Shown: positions 43,540 to 54,595 of the stretch, piece after piece
Layout: every line of letters starts with the position of its first letter
Position numbering within the stretch: the stretch's first letter is position 1
NCBI GenBank assembly: GCA_023376005.1
Contig: CM042145.1
Location: 63,325,676-63,389,675, forward strand
Length of the DNA: 64,000 bases
Direction: 5' to 3'
From: Doryteuthis pealeii
Lineage: Eukaryota; Mollusca; Cephalopoda; Myopsida; Loliginidae
Position numbers and translations under genes: made by a program
Notes under the pieces: model-generated
Told to the model about the DNA's origin: nothing
Database searches by the model: none
The model's input: the letters and a program-made list of their open reading frames with translations, nothing else

Positions 43540-44425
43540 TTCCTGATCCCAATTATCTACCTAGAGCTCAATGGGTGACCCAAGTCACATCTATTCTAGT
43601 TTCTATCTAAATCAAATTTTGGTGAAATGAGGATAACAACCTTTGATACAACTGTCAAGGAAGAATTTTTTAAAGATTTAAATTAAACAAAGTATATACA
43701 TATATGAGGGTAAGTCAAAAAGTAATGCCATTTTGTTTAGGACTGGTATAATTACCAACACAAGAACATGTATCATACATCAAAATGAAGCTAGTCCTCA
43801 GTGGATCACATCTTTACATAGTTACCATTTCTCTCAATAGCAATGTTCCACCTTCGAATGAGAGCATGTATCCCTGCCCTGTAAAATTCTGTTGACTGTT
43901 CTTTGAGTCACTTCTTCACTACAGATTACTTGCCAGATTTAGCGCCTTCAGACTATCATCTCTCCGGGCCCATGAAAGAGGGTTTGAGAGGCAAACATTA
44001 TTCCAGTGTCGAGGAAGTGAAATCTGTAGTGAAGAAGTGGCTCAAAGAACAGTCAACAGAATTTTACAGGCCAGGGATACATGCTCTCATTTGAAGGTGG
44101 AACATTGCTATTAAGAAAAACGGTTACTATGTGAAGAAGTAGGGATGTGATCCACTGAGGACCAGCTTCATTTTGATGTATGATACATGTTCCTGAGTTA
44201 GTAATTATACCTATCCTAAACAAAATGGCATTACTTTTTTACTTAACCTCATATATGTATATACTTTGTTTAATTTAAATCTTTAAAAAATTCTTCCTTG
44301 ACAGTTGTATCAAAGGTTGTCATCCTCATTTCACCAAAATTTGATTTAGATAGAAACTAGAATAGATGTGACTTGTTGGGTCACCCATTGAGCTCTAGGT
44401 AGATAATTGGGATTTGACTCACCCT
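43540..44425. mobile_element. ~880 bp palindrome carrying a mariner foldback
   Basis: Outer arms (CCAATTATCTACCTAGAGCT 43550-; inverse to 44409) enclose inner mariner-type ends GAGGGTAAGTCAAAAAGTAA (43707) and its inverse to 44252. The middle (43920-44100) encodes the plus-strand transposase end PDLAPSDYHLSGPMKEGLRG and SVEEVKSVVKKWLKEQSTEF. The left inner arm is an inverted copy of the same 3' end. Two head-to-head 3' halves of one mariner make the structure. Confidence 0.85.
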
Positions 44426-44998
44426 TATATTATCAGACTTTGAGGTGTGCTTAGCATAATGGTTATTGTCCTAAACAAAATGGAAAGAAGTTCAAGTAGA
44501 CAGCATCTGTTGGTAAGGGGATGGCTTCTATTTTTGGGGATTCTGAAGGTGTAATCATGATAGACTACCTGGAAAAGTGAAAAACTATTAATGGACAGTA
44601 CTATGCATCAGAATTAAGACAAGTGAAAGAAACAAGTTGAAATACAGAGGACAGATGTGTTCTAGCTCCAGGATAATGCGCCTGTTCATATTGCTCAGTA
44701 GCTGAAGCAGCCAATTGTGGCTTTCAATTGCTATTCCATCCCATTTACTCACCAGTCTTAGCTCCATTTGATTTCTACTGGTTTCCTAAACTCAAATCCC
44801 ACCTATGTAGTTGCCGATTTTGAAACAATAATGAAGTCCTATGTGCTGGATAAGTTTTTGAAGGACCAGGATGCAACCCTTTTTTTCATGATGGGATTGC
44901 AAAGCTTAAGCATGATTGAACGAAGTGCATTGATGGCAAGGAGAACTATATTGAAAAATAGTGAAAAACTGCCTTGTTTCTCAGACTCCTTCTGAGTT
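44426..44998 (+). pseudogene. Mariner transposase remnant
   Basis: Frames shift, but VIMIDYLEK, CSYCSVAEAANCGFQLLFHP, IYSPVLAPFDFYWFPKLKSH and the ELEDQDATFF-like end are clear mariner C-terminal blocks, including the catalytic-region SPxLAPxDF motif. Several stops. A different mariner lineage from the palindrome beside it. Confidence 0.8.
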
Positions 44999-45179
44999 CT
45001 GAGGTGTAGAACTTTTTAAATGATCATTGTACGTATCAAAATAATAAAAAGGTTAGAAATGTGGCATTGGTAAGATAAACAATAATATTTCTCGAGAATA
45101 TTTGTTAGAAAATTAAAATAACTAAATTGAGGCATTATGGTAAGTTTCTCAAAATATTTGGAACTGTTTGGAATGATAG

Positions 45180-45626
45180 TGTGACGGAGAACGAAAAAGA
45201 GCAAGACTTTGCCTTGCCTGCTTGGATCAAACCCGCGTCCTCCTGCATGTGAAAACAGATGTGATGTAGGAACTGGACAGATGCGAGGTTTGACTGACAT
45301 GCCCGGATGTTTGGCTAACATGCCCATAAAATAACAAATGAGTCAGCGCTGGGCAAGCAGCAGCAGAAGCAGTCGATGACGAAGCGCTTTTCAGTAAAGA
45401 AATGGATTTTCAGAAACAAAAATAAATAGGAAATGTGATTTTGAACTGCTAAAGATTATTTTGACTACGACGACGGATTTTTCCAGCTGCTAGACGAAGA
45501 ATGTGTTGACCAACAGAGGGTCTGGCTTGTGAGAAGACGGAGAACTCGCTTGTTTTTCGTTCCCCTTGGCGGGAGCTTGTTGATTTGAAGGTCTATTTCG
45601 CTCCATATAGTTTCCCCCTTTCTATA
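45180..45626 (+). mobile_element. Solo LTR, family LTR-3
   Basis: 447 bp, TGTGACGGAGAACG ... TTTCTATA, with a perfect 5-bp duplication GATAG (45175-45179, 45627-45631). It is inserted in another mariner remnant: GAATGATAG before and ACTACCTGGAAAAGTG after are adjacent at 44560. AATAAA at about 45420. Confidence 0.8.
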
Positions 45627-45710
45627 GATAGACTACCTGGAAAAGTGAAAAACTATTAATGGACTTTACTATGCATAAGAATTAAGACAAGTGAAGGAAA
45701 CAATAAAGTC
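45627..45710 (+). pseudogene. Mariner scrap beyond the LTR
   Basis: GACTACCTGGAAAAGTGAAA to GTGAAGGAAACAA matches 44563-44640. Confidence 0.7.
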
Positions 45711-45806
45711 AACTGGCACAAAACACATCTAACAATTGGTCCGTGTAGTCATGGTAACTGCAAAAATCCATGAGGACATGGAACAGAATAGGTATATGCT
45801 CAGTTG

Positions 45807-46305
45807 GGTAGGTTGCTTTTTTTTTTACTTTAAAATATCAAATTCTCTCATACAGCTAAAGTTGTATGTTGGTATAATGAGTACTGATACCGAAAACTAG
45901 ATCTCTTACTTGTGTCATTGTGTGAGGAAATTGCATCAAAGATCAGCAGTTAAAATGCACCAAAAATCCTTGTTTTCACATTTGGCCCAGAAATTGGTTA
46001 GAAAATCTAGTCAATTTCATATTTAAAACAGAAAAGTTTTTCATTTTATTTTACTAAGATGAAATGAATAAGATATTATAACTAGAATTCAAATTGAAAA
46101 TATCCCCTCCATCATCACCGACACCTCCAATATGCTGCATTCTACCTCATTAATGAGCTATAACAGGGATAACAATTTAAAAGATTGAAATCTATTTCCT
46201 CAAACGATAGCAGTGTTTTGAAGGAAAATATCTTGTGTGGTAATTCTTTATGTTAATTTGCAGCTTTCTCCACATGGGAGACATTAGTTCCAAAATCAAC
46301 CTACC
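45807..46305. mobile_element. MITE with GGGTAGGTTG ends
   Basis: ~500 bp with short TIRs GGGTAGGTTG ... AAAATCAACCTACCC. Same family as 31241-31700. Non-coding. Confidence 0.8.
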
Positions 46306-46329
46306 CTAATGTGCAATTGTTCTGCACCA

Positions 46330-46665
46330 CAGATGGTAGCCATTATAATTATTCAATTGTAGGTCGCAAATGTGACTTGAGCCCATCTGAGAAAAATATC
46401 ATAACATCTGAACTATCAAAAGGCAAATCTACATTAGAAATATCCAAAATAATTGGAAGATATTAGCCCTTTTTATGCAACTGTGAAGAAGGGGGCTGTG
46501 GAATTCAAATGGGACAGGGACAGCATGGAAGATGACCCCCCAAACACACACACACACACACACACTCAGGTTGTCCAAAAATCTCAACTATCGATGAATA
46601 GATTGATCATTCACTATATGGTTTTAGACCACAGATGTCTTACTGATAGCTAAGTCCATAGGTAT
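46330..46665 (+). pseudogene. Tc1/mariner transposase N-terminal remnants
   Basis: First GRKCDLSPSEKNIITSELSK and STLEISKIIGR, a helix-turn-helix of Tc1-like type, then in another frame VEFKWDRDSMEDDPPN and NRLIIHYMVLDHRCLTD, mariner N-terminal linker blocks separated by a (CA)n run. These may be two elements side by side. Confidence 0.6.
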
Positions 46666-46719
46666 CTGGTTTGGTCCAGGCTGTTTACCTGAGATCTTGG
46701 GTATAAGCAAGCCATTTGC

Positions 46720-47150
46720 AAGATGGGTTTTTTTGTTTTGGTTCATTTTACAGCATATCAACCTTGGTGGGTCATCTAATGCCAGCAAAGTTTTGAAAGA
46801 TTTGTAGCGATTGTTTGGAAGAAAATTCTTTAAACTCAATATATTTTTGTAAACAAATTTTCTATTTAACCCATAGATGGGACCCTAACAGGTACTACCA
46901 CTCCGGGTCAGAGTGGACCTGGGAGCAATGGTGTTGAAGGGGTTCTCCATATTCCCCAGAGCTGCAGAACAGGAACCTCACCATCAGATGGAGTTTAACA
47001 TCAAACCCAGGACATGAAGACCCTCAGCCACAACCTTCTAGCACCCATATGATAAAAAGGTTTGGGGCTTGCCATAAGGGCAATAGGGTCGTAACAATCA
47101 TATGGGTTCTAGGGCTGGATGTGACCTGTTGAGGGGGCTTCTCTGACTGC
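46720..47150 (-). mobile_element. RepA repeat inserted in mariner
   Basis: CAGCATATCAACCTTGGTGG to GGGCTGGATGTGACC. Mariner N-terminal remains precede it and C-terminal remains follow at 47155. Confidence 0.8.
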
Positions 47151-47154
47151 AAAA

Positions 47155-47620
47155 TGTCAGAAGGCGGAATCCTGATAGACAACATGGAAAAGGGAAAATA
47201 CAAATAAAAGACCGTATTATGCATCAGAATGAAGACAACTAAAGGAAGTAATCAAGTTGAAATGCTGAGGGTAGGTGTGCTCTTGCTTCAGGATAATGCG
47301 TCCGTTCATACTGTTCAGGCTGCAGTGGCTGAAGCAGCCAACTGTGACTTTGAATTGCTATCCCAACTCATTTACTCACCAAAAATAGTTCTGTCTGAAT
47401 TCTGTCTGTTTTCTAAATTCAAATTACATCTGCGTGGTTGACATTTTGAAAACAAGGATGAGGTCATATGTGCTTTTTTGGAGGTCATATGTGAAGTTTT
47501 TGGAGGACTAGGATGCCACCTTCTTCTGTGATGAGATTGAAATGATTTGACATTGTTGGTGCATTGTAGTTAAAGGGGACTATATTGAGAAATAACAAAA
47601 ATAAATATCTTGTTTCACTA
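47155..47620 (+). pseudogene. Mariner transposase C-terminal remnant
   Basis: LLQDNASVHTVQAAVAEAAN (second catalytic Asp region, about 47287-47345), CDFELLSQLIYSP and FCLFSKFKLHLRG. Stops and frameshifts follow. Probably the second half of the copy interrupted by RepA. Confidence 0.75.
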
Positions 47621-47639
47621 ACTCCTTCTTGTAGAATAA

Positions 47640-48660
47640 ACATCATACTGGTAGAAGAATCCCAATTAGTATTGAACTGGCAAGACAAGGCAACAAGGAA
47701 GCCATAACTCAATACGGATCTTACCTTGTTGCAAGCCTACTGCAGAATGGTAGATTATTTATGAAGCAACATAACACCACAGAAACCAAAAAGTCAATCA
47801 AGACTCAAGGAATAGAATCACCCAAATGCATGAATGGAGTATTCCTGAGTTTCATAAATACCAGCTGCTTTGGGCACCAGTTCACTGTGCTTAGCTGTGA
47901 TAATAGATAATACATAGAAATAGTATGTAGAAGAATTCCATTACCATCGAATTGGCAAGACACAACAACAAGGAAGCTGTAACTAAATACAGATCTTAAC
48001 TTGTTGCAAGCCTACTGCAGAATGCCAGAGTATATATCAAACACCATAACACCACTGAAACCAAGCAGCCAATCAGGACTCAAGGAATAGAATCACCCAA
48101 ATGCATGAATGGAGTATTCTTGAGTTCCATAAATACCAGCTGCTTTGGGTACCAGTTCAGTTGTGCTTAGCTAGTTGCTGTTGTTCAAACCAACAGTATA
48201 CTAACTCACTTTAATATACTCAACTTGCAACATGGCTGGATGCTAATCACTTCACAAATCTCTACACTTGAAACCTAAAATTAATAGATTCCTTCATACA
48301 AAATGGCAACAACGGTTGAATAACAACATCCACAATAAACTCTTCCTAATCAAACCCACTTTGGGTGACAGGAGACCAGTTTTAAGAAAGTCTAGAAAGG
48401 AACAAGTCATTGTGTCCCGATGATGCATTGGTCACACAAAACTAACACACTCCTATATACTCAAGCAAGAACAACAACCACAGTGTGAAACATGTCAAAC
48501 ACATTTGACTGTTAAACACTTATTCATGGAATGCAGGGTCTTTGCTCACATCAGAAACCATTATTTCAATGCAATCAATATGAAAGATCTATTTGAAAAT
48601 GTCAACATGGAGGACATTCTGTCCATTTTGAGGGAAATAAAATTATACCATAGAATATAG
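47640..48660 (+). pseudogene. Jockey/I-type LINE C-terminal remnant
   Basis: 47640-47890 and 47930-48165 are tandem ~290-bp duplicates (GGAATAGAATCACCCAAATG in both). Then a broken frame reads RCxIGHTKLTHSYILKQEQQ, PQCETCQTHLTVKHLFMEC and NMKDLFENVNMEDILSILRE, the Cys-rich end found after RNase H in Jockey/I-group LINEs. Confidence 0.75.
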
Positions 48661-48756
48661 ACATTAACTTAATCAATACCATACAACATGATCCCCAATG
48701 GTGCTAACACATTGTTAAAAACAATTACTAAAAAAGTATAAATATAAATACACAAC

Positions 48757-48963
48757 AGGTTATTTCCTATAAGTCTAACATGATCAAAGGGGAACCACTC
48801 TTGACTGATAAATTATTTATTTATTTATTGGCATACTAGGAAAAAAGAAGATGGGTTAGGGTTAGGGTTTAGGGTTAGGGTTTGTTTAATGGGAAAATGA
48901 ATAAATAATTTATCAGTCAAGAGTGGTTCCCCTTTAATCATGTTAGACTTAGAGGAAATAACC
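48757..48963. mobile_element. hAT-like MITE M1, copy 7
   Basis: 207 bp with a perfect 8-bp duplication TACACAAC (48749-48756, 48964-48971). Core GGTTAGGGTTAGGGTTTAGG. Confidence 0.95.
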
Positions 48964-49229
48964 TACACAACATATATTACTTCCTAAGCGTTAGGCATGA
49001 CATAACCCCAGATGGGTTGATATGCCGTTAAAATCAATCAACCAACCGTCTACACTTTTGGGTTAGGCTTAGAACTTTTTGAATGACCCTCAGTGTCTCA
49101 GCAGAGTTGGGTTAGTTTGCTACATACATCAACACGAGATAGATAAACCTTGAAGTAGAATAGGTTTATTTTGAAATTGGGTTTCTTACAGTTCCGGCCG
49201 TTGCTTAAATGGTCATCCATCTAAATATT

Positions 49230-49230
<1 letters not shown>
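48964..49230. other. No gene; RepA end fragment
   Basis: 48985-49035 is a RepA 3' end on the plus strand (GGGTTGATATGCCGTTAAAA). The rest is unassigned. Confidence 0.6.

Positions 49231-49234
<4 letters not shown>

Positions 49235-49292
<58 letters not shown>
49235..49292. repeat. (GA)n microsatellite
   Basis: About 29 GA units. A smaller TA/GT tract lies at 49457-49489. Confidence 0.95.
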
Positions 49293-49295
<3 letters not shown>

Positions 49296-49455
49296 ACTGG
49301 AAAAAATAACAAAAACAAGTAAAACAGAACAAAACAAGAACTTATATATATTCAACCGTTGCTCTATTCCTGGTTTAATCTATTCTGATATTTCGGGTGA
49401 ACATTACCCTTTTCAAGGTGTGTCAGACAATCTGGAGAAAAAAAATGAAATGTTG

Positions 49456-49489
<34 letters not shown>

Positions 49490-49499
49490 GTAAAGAATA

Positions 49500-50590
49500 T
49501 AGGGAAAATGTGGACAAAAGAACAAACATAGACAAGTAGATATAGGAGATATATTTCTCTGTGCCTTGAGCACGGCTTCTTACTATCCTTATATATCATT
49601 TTAGTAATGATTTTGTTAATTCACTGTATAGACATCTTACTATCAAGCAAATAGTTATATCCATTGATATGAGTTCTAGTTTGGTCCTATAATAGTTTTT
49701 TTTTCTTCTTAAACTGGAGTCCGTTCGATTGACATCAGTAATTCCTTTCATGCAATGGTTGGTCTGACACCGGGGATAATCAGTTTCTTTCACTCAACAA
49801 ATCCTAGCAGTCATCCGAATTTTTTCCTCTCTTATAGTTACTTCTTCTCTCGTGTCGTACGTCGATGCCCTCGTCACAAGACGCCAAACGCAACCATCCC
49901 TTGCATTTAAAACAGGCCTTAATAGTGACACTAACATCTGACATCCGGGTCCATCGCAGTCTAGTGATTTTACATGCGCACTAACGAGGGAAGTCCGACG
50001 CCAAGCCACGACTCATGATCAGGAGGATCTGAGTTCAATCTCCACAATCACCCGTTACACTCCCCCCTGATCTCATTCTACATGCTAAACACAGTCGTGC
50101 ATGCTTTGAACCACTACGTGCGTGATTTCTCTCAATACAGGTCCAAAGTTTTTTTTACTGAGATCTTGAGGATATGAGCTTTCTGTCGATAAGATATAAG
50201 AAGGATTCTTCATTTTGAAAAGAAAAAAATGAAAAAAGAATGCGGATGAAAAAAAAAATAGAAGGAATCGGATCCTTCAAAATTCTTCAGTGATGAGAGA
50301 CACAAGATACAAAAGAGTATGGAATGACGTTATCGAGTACAACTCTTAACTATATCTGATTAACTTGAGTTTTTTTCATTTTATTTTTAAATTAATCTTT
50401 GCAATAGCAGGTATCTTATGAGTAGGTGGAAGAATTAGTATAAATATCTTTATTAATGAAGTCATTTAAAATAATTAATTGGGATTTTGCATTGTTTTTT
50501 CTGATCATGGTTAAGAGGCTACATAATCTCTTCACCAGCTGTAAGCTCTGAACTCTCTATATGAATGTGTGTGTCTTTCTCTGTTTAAGT
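49500..50590. other. No gene recognised
   Basis: Unique, with a moderately GC segment 49840-50080 containing GATCTGAGTTCAATCTCCAC. A 71-codon minus frame (49794-50009) overlaps it without a recognisable domain. Confidence 0.45.
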
Positions 50591-50594
50591 TCAC

Positions 50595-50618
50595 AAAAGT
50601 ATATATATATACATACAT

Positions 50619-50650
<32 letters not shown>

Positions 50651-50780
50651 ATGTAAATGTATATATATGTGTGTGTATATATTTAGATATGTATATATAG
50701 TTTTATATAAAAGTATATATCATTTGTTTTTTTCTATAAATTTTCTATCATACTTATATATATATATATTTACTCACAAA
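50595..50780. repeat. AT-rich ATATAC minisatellite
   Basis: Irregular TATATACATA and AAAGTATATAT units, again at 50969-51070 and 51535-51740. Confidence 0.8.
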
Positions 50781-50827
50781 GCGATGTGTGTATTAAAACA
50801 GTTAAAATCCCCTTCCCATTCTGTAAG

Positions 50828-50968
50828 AGTGAAGACAGCCTAATGGTTAAGGTGCCGGACTGACACCCACCCGACTGGAGTTCAATTCTGGCTGTAGGTA
50901 GTTTACAAAATGTCTAGCCACACTGAAGAGACTTGATAAGTCGAAATACGTGTCTGTGAATGACCCTA
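50828..50968 (+). mobile_element. tRNA-derived SINE
   Basis: CAGCCTAATGGTTAAGGTGCC (A-box-like) and GGAGTTCAATTCTGGC (B-box-like), then TTGATAAGTCGAAATACGTG and a (TA)n tail. Lacks acceptor-stem pairing, so a SINE and not a gene. Confidence 0.7.
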
Positions 50969-51070
50969 TATATATATATATATATATATATACATTCATA
51001 TAAAAGTATATATACTCATACATAAATACATACAAATATATGTATACATACTTTTATATATATATGTATT

Positions 51071-51340
51071 AAGAAGTTTGAAAAACGAAGTGTTCCAAAA
51101 ATAAGATGAATTTATTTATCGACACTTAAACGTTTTGGTTTATTTAAAGCTCCATCAGGATAGATTATGAGGTGAAGAAATTGATGGATGTTTTGTAGAT
51201 GACAGGAGTTAGAAAAATTTTTATAAAAAGTTTGTAACTGTTTTTGTTCAGCATTATATTTTTGAAAGACGAGCCACGATGTTCTCATGAAATCAGTCCA
51301 TTAATACTTTTTCTTGTCTTTTGTTGAATGCATTCATTTT
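51071..51340. other. No gene recognised
   Basis: AT-rich, unassigned. Confidence 0.5.
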
Positions 51341-51534
51341 GAATTCAGAGTTTTCCTTCTCCTAGACAGGTTGCCTAACCAAGGTTAAAGAGCCCAGTCT
51401 GCCCTACTATTTACCCATAGCTGGAGGGAGAGTAGGATTCATACCTTTCCCAAGGGTATTAGCGCTAAGTGAAATGTAATTACCACGTCCAGGATTTGAA
51501 CTTAGTCCATTTCCCATGACTTTAACCATTACGC
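51341..51534 (-). mobile_element. SINE-B, minus orientation
   Basis: CTATTTACCCATAGCTGGAG and AGGATTTGAACTTAGTCC. The tail end is truncated. Confidence 0.8.
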
Positions 51535-51599
51535 CAAATATATATATATATATATATATACATACTTTTTATATATACTCATATATAAAAGTATATATA

Positions 51600-51634
<35 letters not shown>

Positions 51635-51740
51635 TTTATATATATACTCATATATAAAAGTATATATACTCATATATATATATACATACTTTTATATTAT
51701 AAGTATATATACTTATAAAAGTATATATACTTATATATCA
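51535..51740. repeat. Complex (TA)n / AAAGTATATATACTCAT tandem
   Basis: Alternating TA runs and AAAAGTATATATACTCATA units. The 121-codon frame over it is an artefact. Confidence 0.9.
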
Positions 51741-52338
51741 TCATCAGGTTGGCTTCTAATAACTCTCTCTTGCCACCCGTCCTTATTGGTCATCGCCTCC
51801 TGGCAGGTCCTCCAGTATCTGCAGAGAGCTGATCTATCTAGGTTTTTACAGGTCACCCCACACTGGTGTGTCTATGTGTAGGTGTTCACAGGAGAACGTC
51901 ACCTATAAGCTCTTTCTTGCTTCTCCAGCATTGCCCAGCATGTTTTGTTCATCTTACTTGGATGGTTGTGTGATGGAAGGTAAGTAGCCATAAAGCTGCT
52001 TTTTTTTTGGGGGTGGGGGTGGAGCTGCTTCCTGGATTTGTTCAAGAGAGCGTGCAGCATACTTGTGTAGTTCCCATCAAGCTTTTCTCTAAGCATTTCA
52101 TTAGAGTCCAAGTGGTGCAGCCATACAGTAGCACTGACACTGCTACAGCTTGGAAGAATTCTGGCTTTAACCTATCAGAGAGCACAGATTTTCTATATGA
52201 TTGATTGATCATTCGATAACAGTTCATGCATTTCCTACACGTATATTGATATTGCTACTTATATATGTGAGCTGATCTACAAAATCGAAAGAAAAATCAA
52301 ACGAGAGAAACTCAAAAATTATCTGCACTTTCACAATA

Positions 52339-52600
52339 ACACGGGTTAGCTCAGTCGGTAGAGCATTCGGCTAGAAACCACAAGGTTCCTAGTTCGATAC
52401 CGGTCCTTGCCAACTCAGTGTATGAGTAGCACAGTGATCTGTGCGGTAAAGTGAGGAGCTGATGGTAGGTGTGGGCGCTCCACCTCAAATGCAAAAACAA
52501 TCTCCTTGGTCTAGCGCAAGTGAAAAGGGGATAGACTCCCTCGCTGATTGGCTGATACCGACTTTAGGCCACCCCCGACGACTTTACTTTTACTTACTTA
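52339..52600 (+). mobile_element. SINE-A inserted in the RTE copy
   Basis: GGGTTAGCTCAGTCGGTAGA with B-box-like AGTTCGATACCGG, then CTCCACCTCAAATGC and CGACGACTTTACTTTTACTT tail. It has the first half of a good tRNA but no 3' acceptor strand. Confidence 0.85.
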
Positions 52601-53041
52601 CTATCCAGTGTGGAGATATCTCTATCTTGTTTAAAATATGATGAACTTTGTTTCATCTGTGTTCACAAAGAGGCCAATGCCTCTTGCTGCCTTCTCTAGG
52701 CTATGAATCAGCTTGTGCAGGTGTATTTGCTCGAAGTGCAAGATCATCGGCATGGTCTGCATTTGTAATAGTTTCTGTAGGATATCATCTGGTTTTTAAC
52801 TTTTTTTTTTTTTTAGTGTGAAATCTTTTTCTTTCATTAGATCTAATGGTATTTGTAGTACATCGTCTTGGCATATTAGAAATAGAAATGGGGCTAATGT
52901 ATTGACTCCAATAACAATGTCAACAAAATCTGTGTCACCATTAGGTAAACAAACTATTTTTTTATGGAGATTCAGTAACAGATTTTTTGGAGTCCATATG
53001 CTAAAAGTATTTGCTCCATCTTTTCTCTGTGTATGGAGTCT

Positions 53042-53608
53042 GTTTGATTAAAATTTTCTTTTACGGCATATCAAACCACGGTGGGTCATTTAATGCCAAC
53101 AAAGTTTTGAAATAAATTAATTCTAAATGGATACTCAGTTTTTTTTATAAGCACATTTTTTGAATCCATAGATAGGACCCTAATAGGTACAATCACTCCG
53201 GATCAGCAGAGTGGATCTGGGATCAAAGATGATAAAGGGGTGCTCTACATTCCCCAGACCTCCAGAACTGGAACCTTATCATCAGTTAGAATTTAATATA
53301 CTACCCAGGACATGAAGACCCTCAGCCACCACTTTCTAGCGCCCATATGATAAAAAGGGTTGGGGCTTGCTGTAAGAGCAATAGGTCGGGACAATCATAT
53401 AGGTGTTAGTGCTTAATGTGACCAGCCGATTGATTGGAGGGGGCCACTCCGTCTGCCTGTCTAGCCTAAGTAAGGGCCAAAGTGGGGTGTTCATCCACCA
53501 GTATTCTGTCCTTAAGTATCATGTCCAACAGGTGGCCCCATTGGGGGGGGGGTCTTACTTCTCTGCAGAGGAGCAGTCAGTGTATTCTAAAGCCTCAGCC
53601 AACAGGGC
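53042..53608 (-). mobile_element. RepA with clear 13-bp target duplication
   Basis: TGTGTATGGAGTC occurs immediately before (53029-53041) and after (53608-53620), and the host RTE sequence is continuous across it. This defines both ends of the repeat: ACGGCATATCAA at one side and CCAACAGGGC at the other. Confidence 0.85.
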
Positions 53609-53849
53609 TGTGTATGGAGTCAAATGCATTGGAAAAATCAACAAACAAGTGTTGCCTTGAGATTTTTTGCACATACTCCTTTTTTTTTCCTCAAATAGTA
53701 AGAATCTGAGAAGTTGTCGATCGATTTCTCCAAAATCCATTTTGATTTTCTGGCTTCTGGTTGGATACATTTGAGAAGCTTTGCAATCAGAGTTATAATT
53801 CCGTTGACTGTCCTTTGAGCCATATTTCACTTCCTCGTCACTGGAATAA

Positions 53850-54595
53850 TGTTTGCCTCAGAATTTAATTCGCTTTGCAAACTGACTTTTTTCCTGATCC
53901 CAATTATCTACCTAGAGCTCAATGGGTGACCCAACAAGTCACATCTATTCTAGTTTCTATCTAAATCAAATTTTGGTGAAATGAGGATGACAACCTTTGA
54001 TACAACTGTCAAGGAAGAATTTTTTAAAGATTTAAATTAAACAAAGTATATATATATGTGAGAGTAAGTCAAAAAGGAATGCCATTTTGTTTAGGACTGG
54101 TATAATTACCAACACAAGAACATGTATCATACATCAAAATGAAGCTAGTCCTCAGTAGATCACATCTTTACATAGTTAACATTTCTCTCAATAGCAATGT
54201 TCCACCTCCGAATGAGAGCATGTATCCCTGCCCTGTAAAATTCTGTTGACTGTTCTTTGAGCCACTTCTTCACTACAGATTACTCACCAGATTTAGCGCC
54301 TTCAGACTATCATCTCTCCGGGCCCATGAAAGAGGGTTTGAGAGGCAAACATTATTCAGTGTGAGGAAGTGAAATCTGTAGTGAAGAAGTGGCTCAAAGA
54401 AGAGTCAACAGAATTTTATGGGGCAGGGATTCATGCTCATTCGAAGGTGGAACATTGCTATTGAGAGAACGGTGACTACGTGGAGAAGTAAGGATGGGAT
54501 CCACAGAGGACCGGCTTCATTTTGATGTATGATACATTTTCCTGTGTTGGTAATTATACCTGTCCTAAACAAAATGGCATTATTTTTTACTCACC
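53850..54595. mobile_element. Mariner foldback with one outer arm
   Basis: Outer arm 53865-54050 matches 43530-43700. The inner palindrome, about 54057-54593, has the same structure as 43707-44252, including PDLAPSDYHLSGPMKEGLRG on the plus strand. The right outer arm is absent. Confidence 0.8.

Noticed and set aside
45016..45327. 103-codon minus-strand frame
   Set aside because: It runs across the boundary of a solo LTR and a mariner scrap. Not a gene.
51516..51881. 121-codon Tyr/Ile-rich frame
   Set aside because: It is translation of TA-rich tandem repeats.
52339..52415. tRNA gene
   Set aside because: A and B boxes are present but the acceptor stem is not closed, and ~190 bp of conserved non-tRNA sequence follows, as in the copy at 38622. 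It is a SINE.
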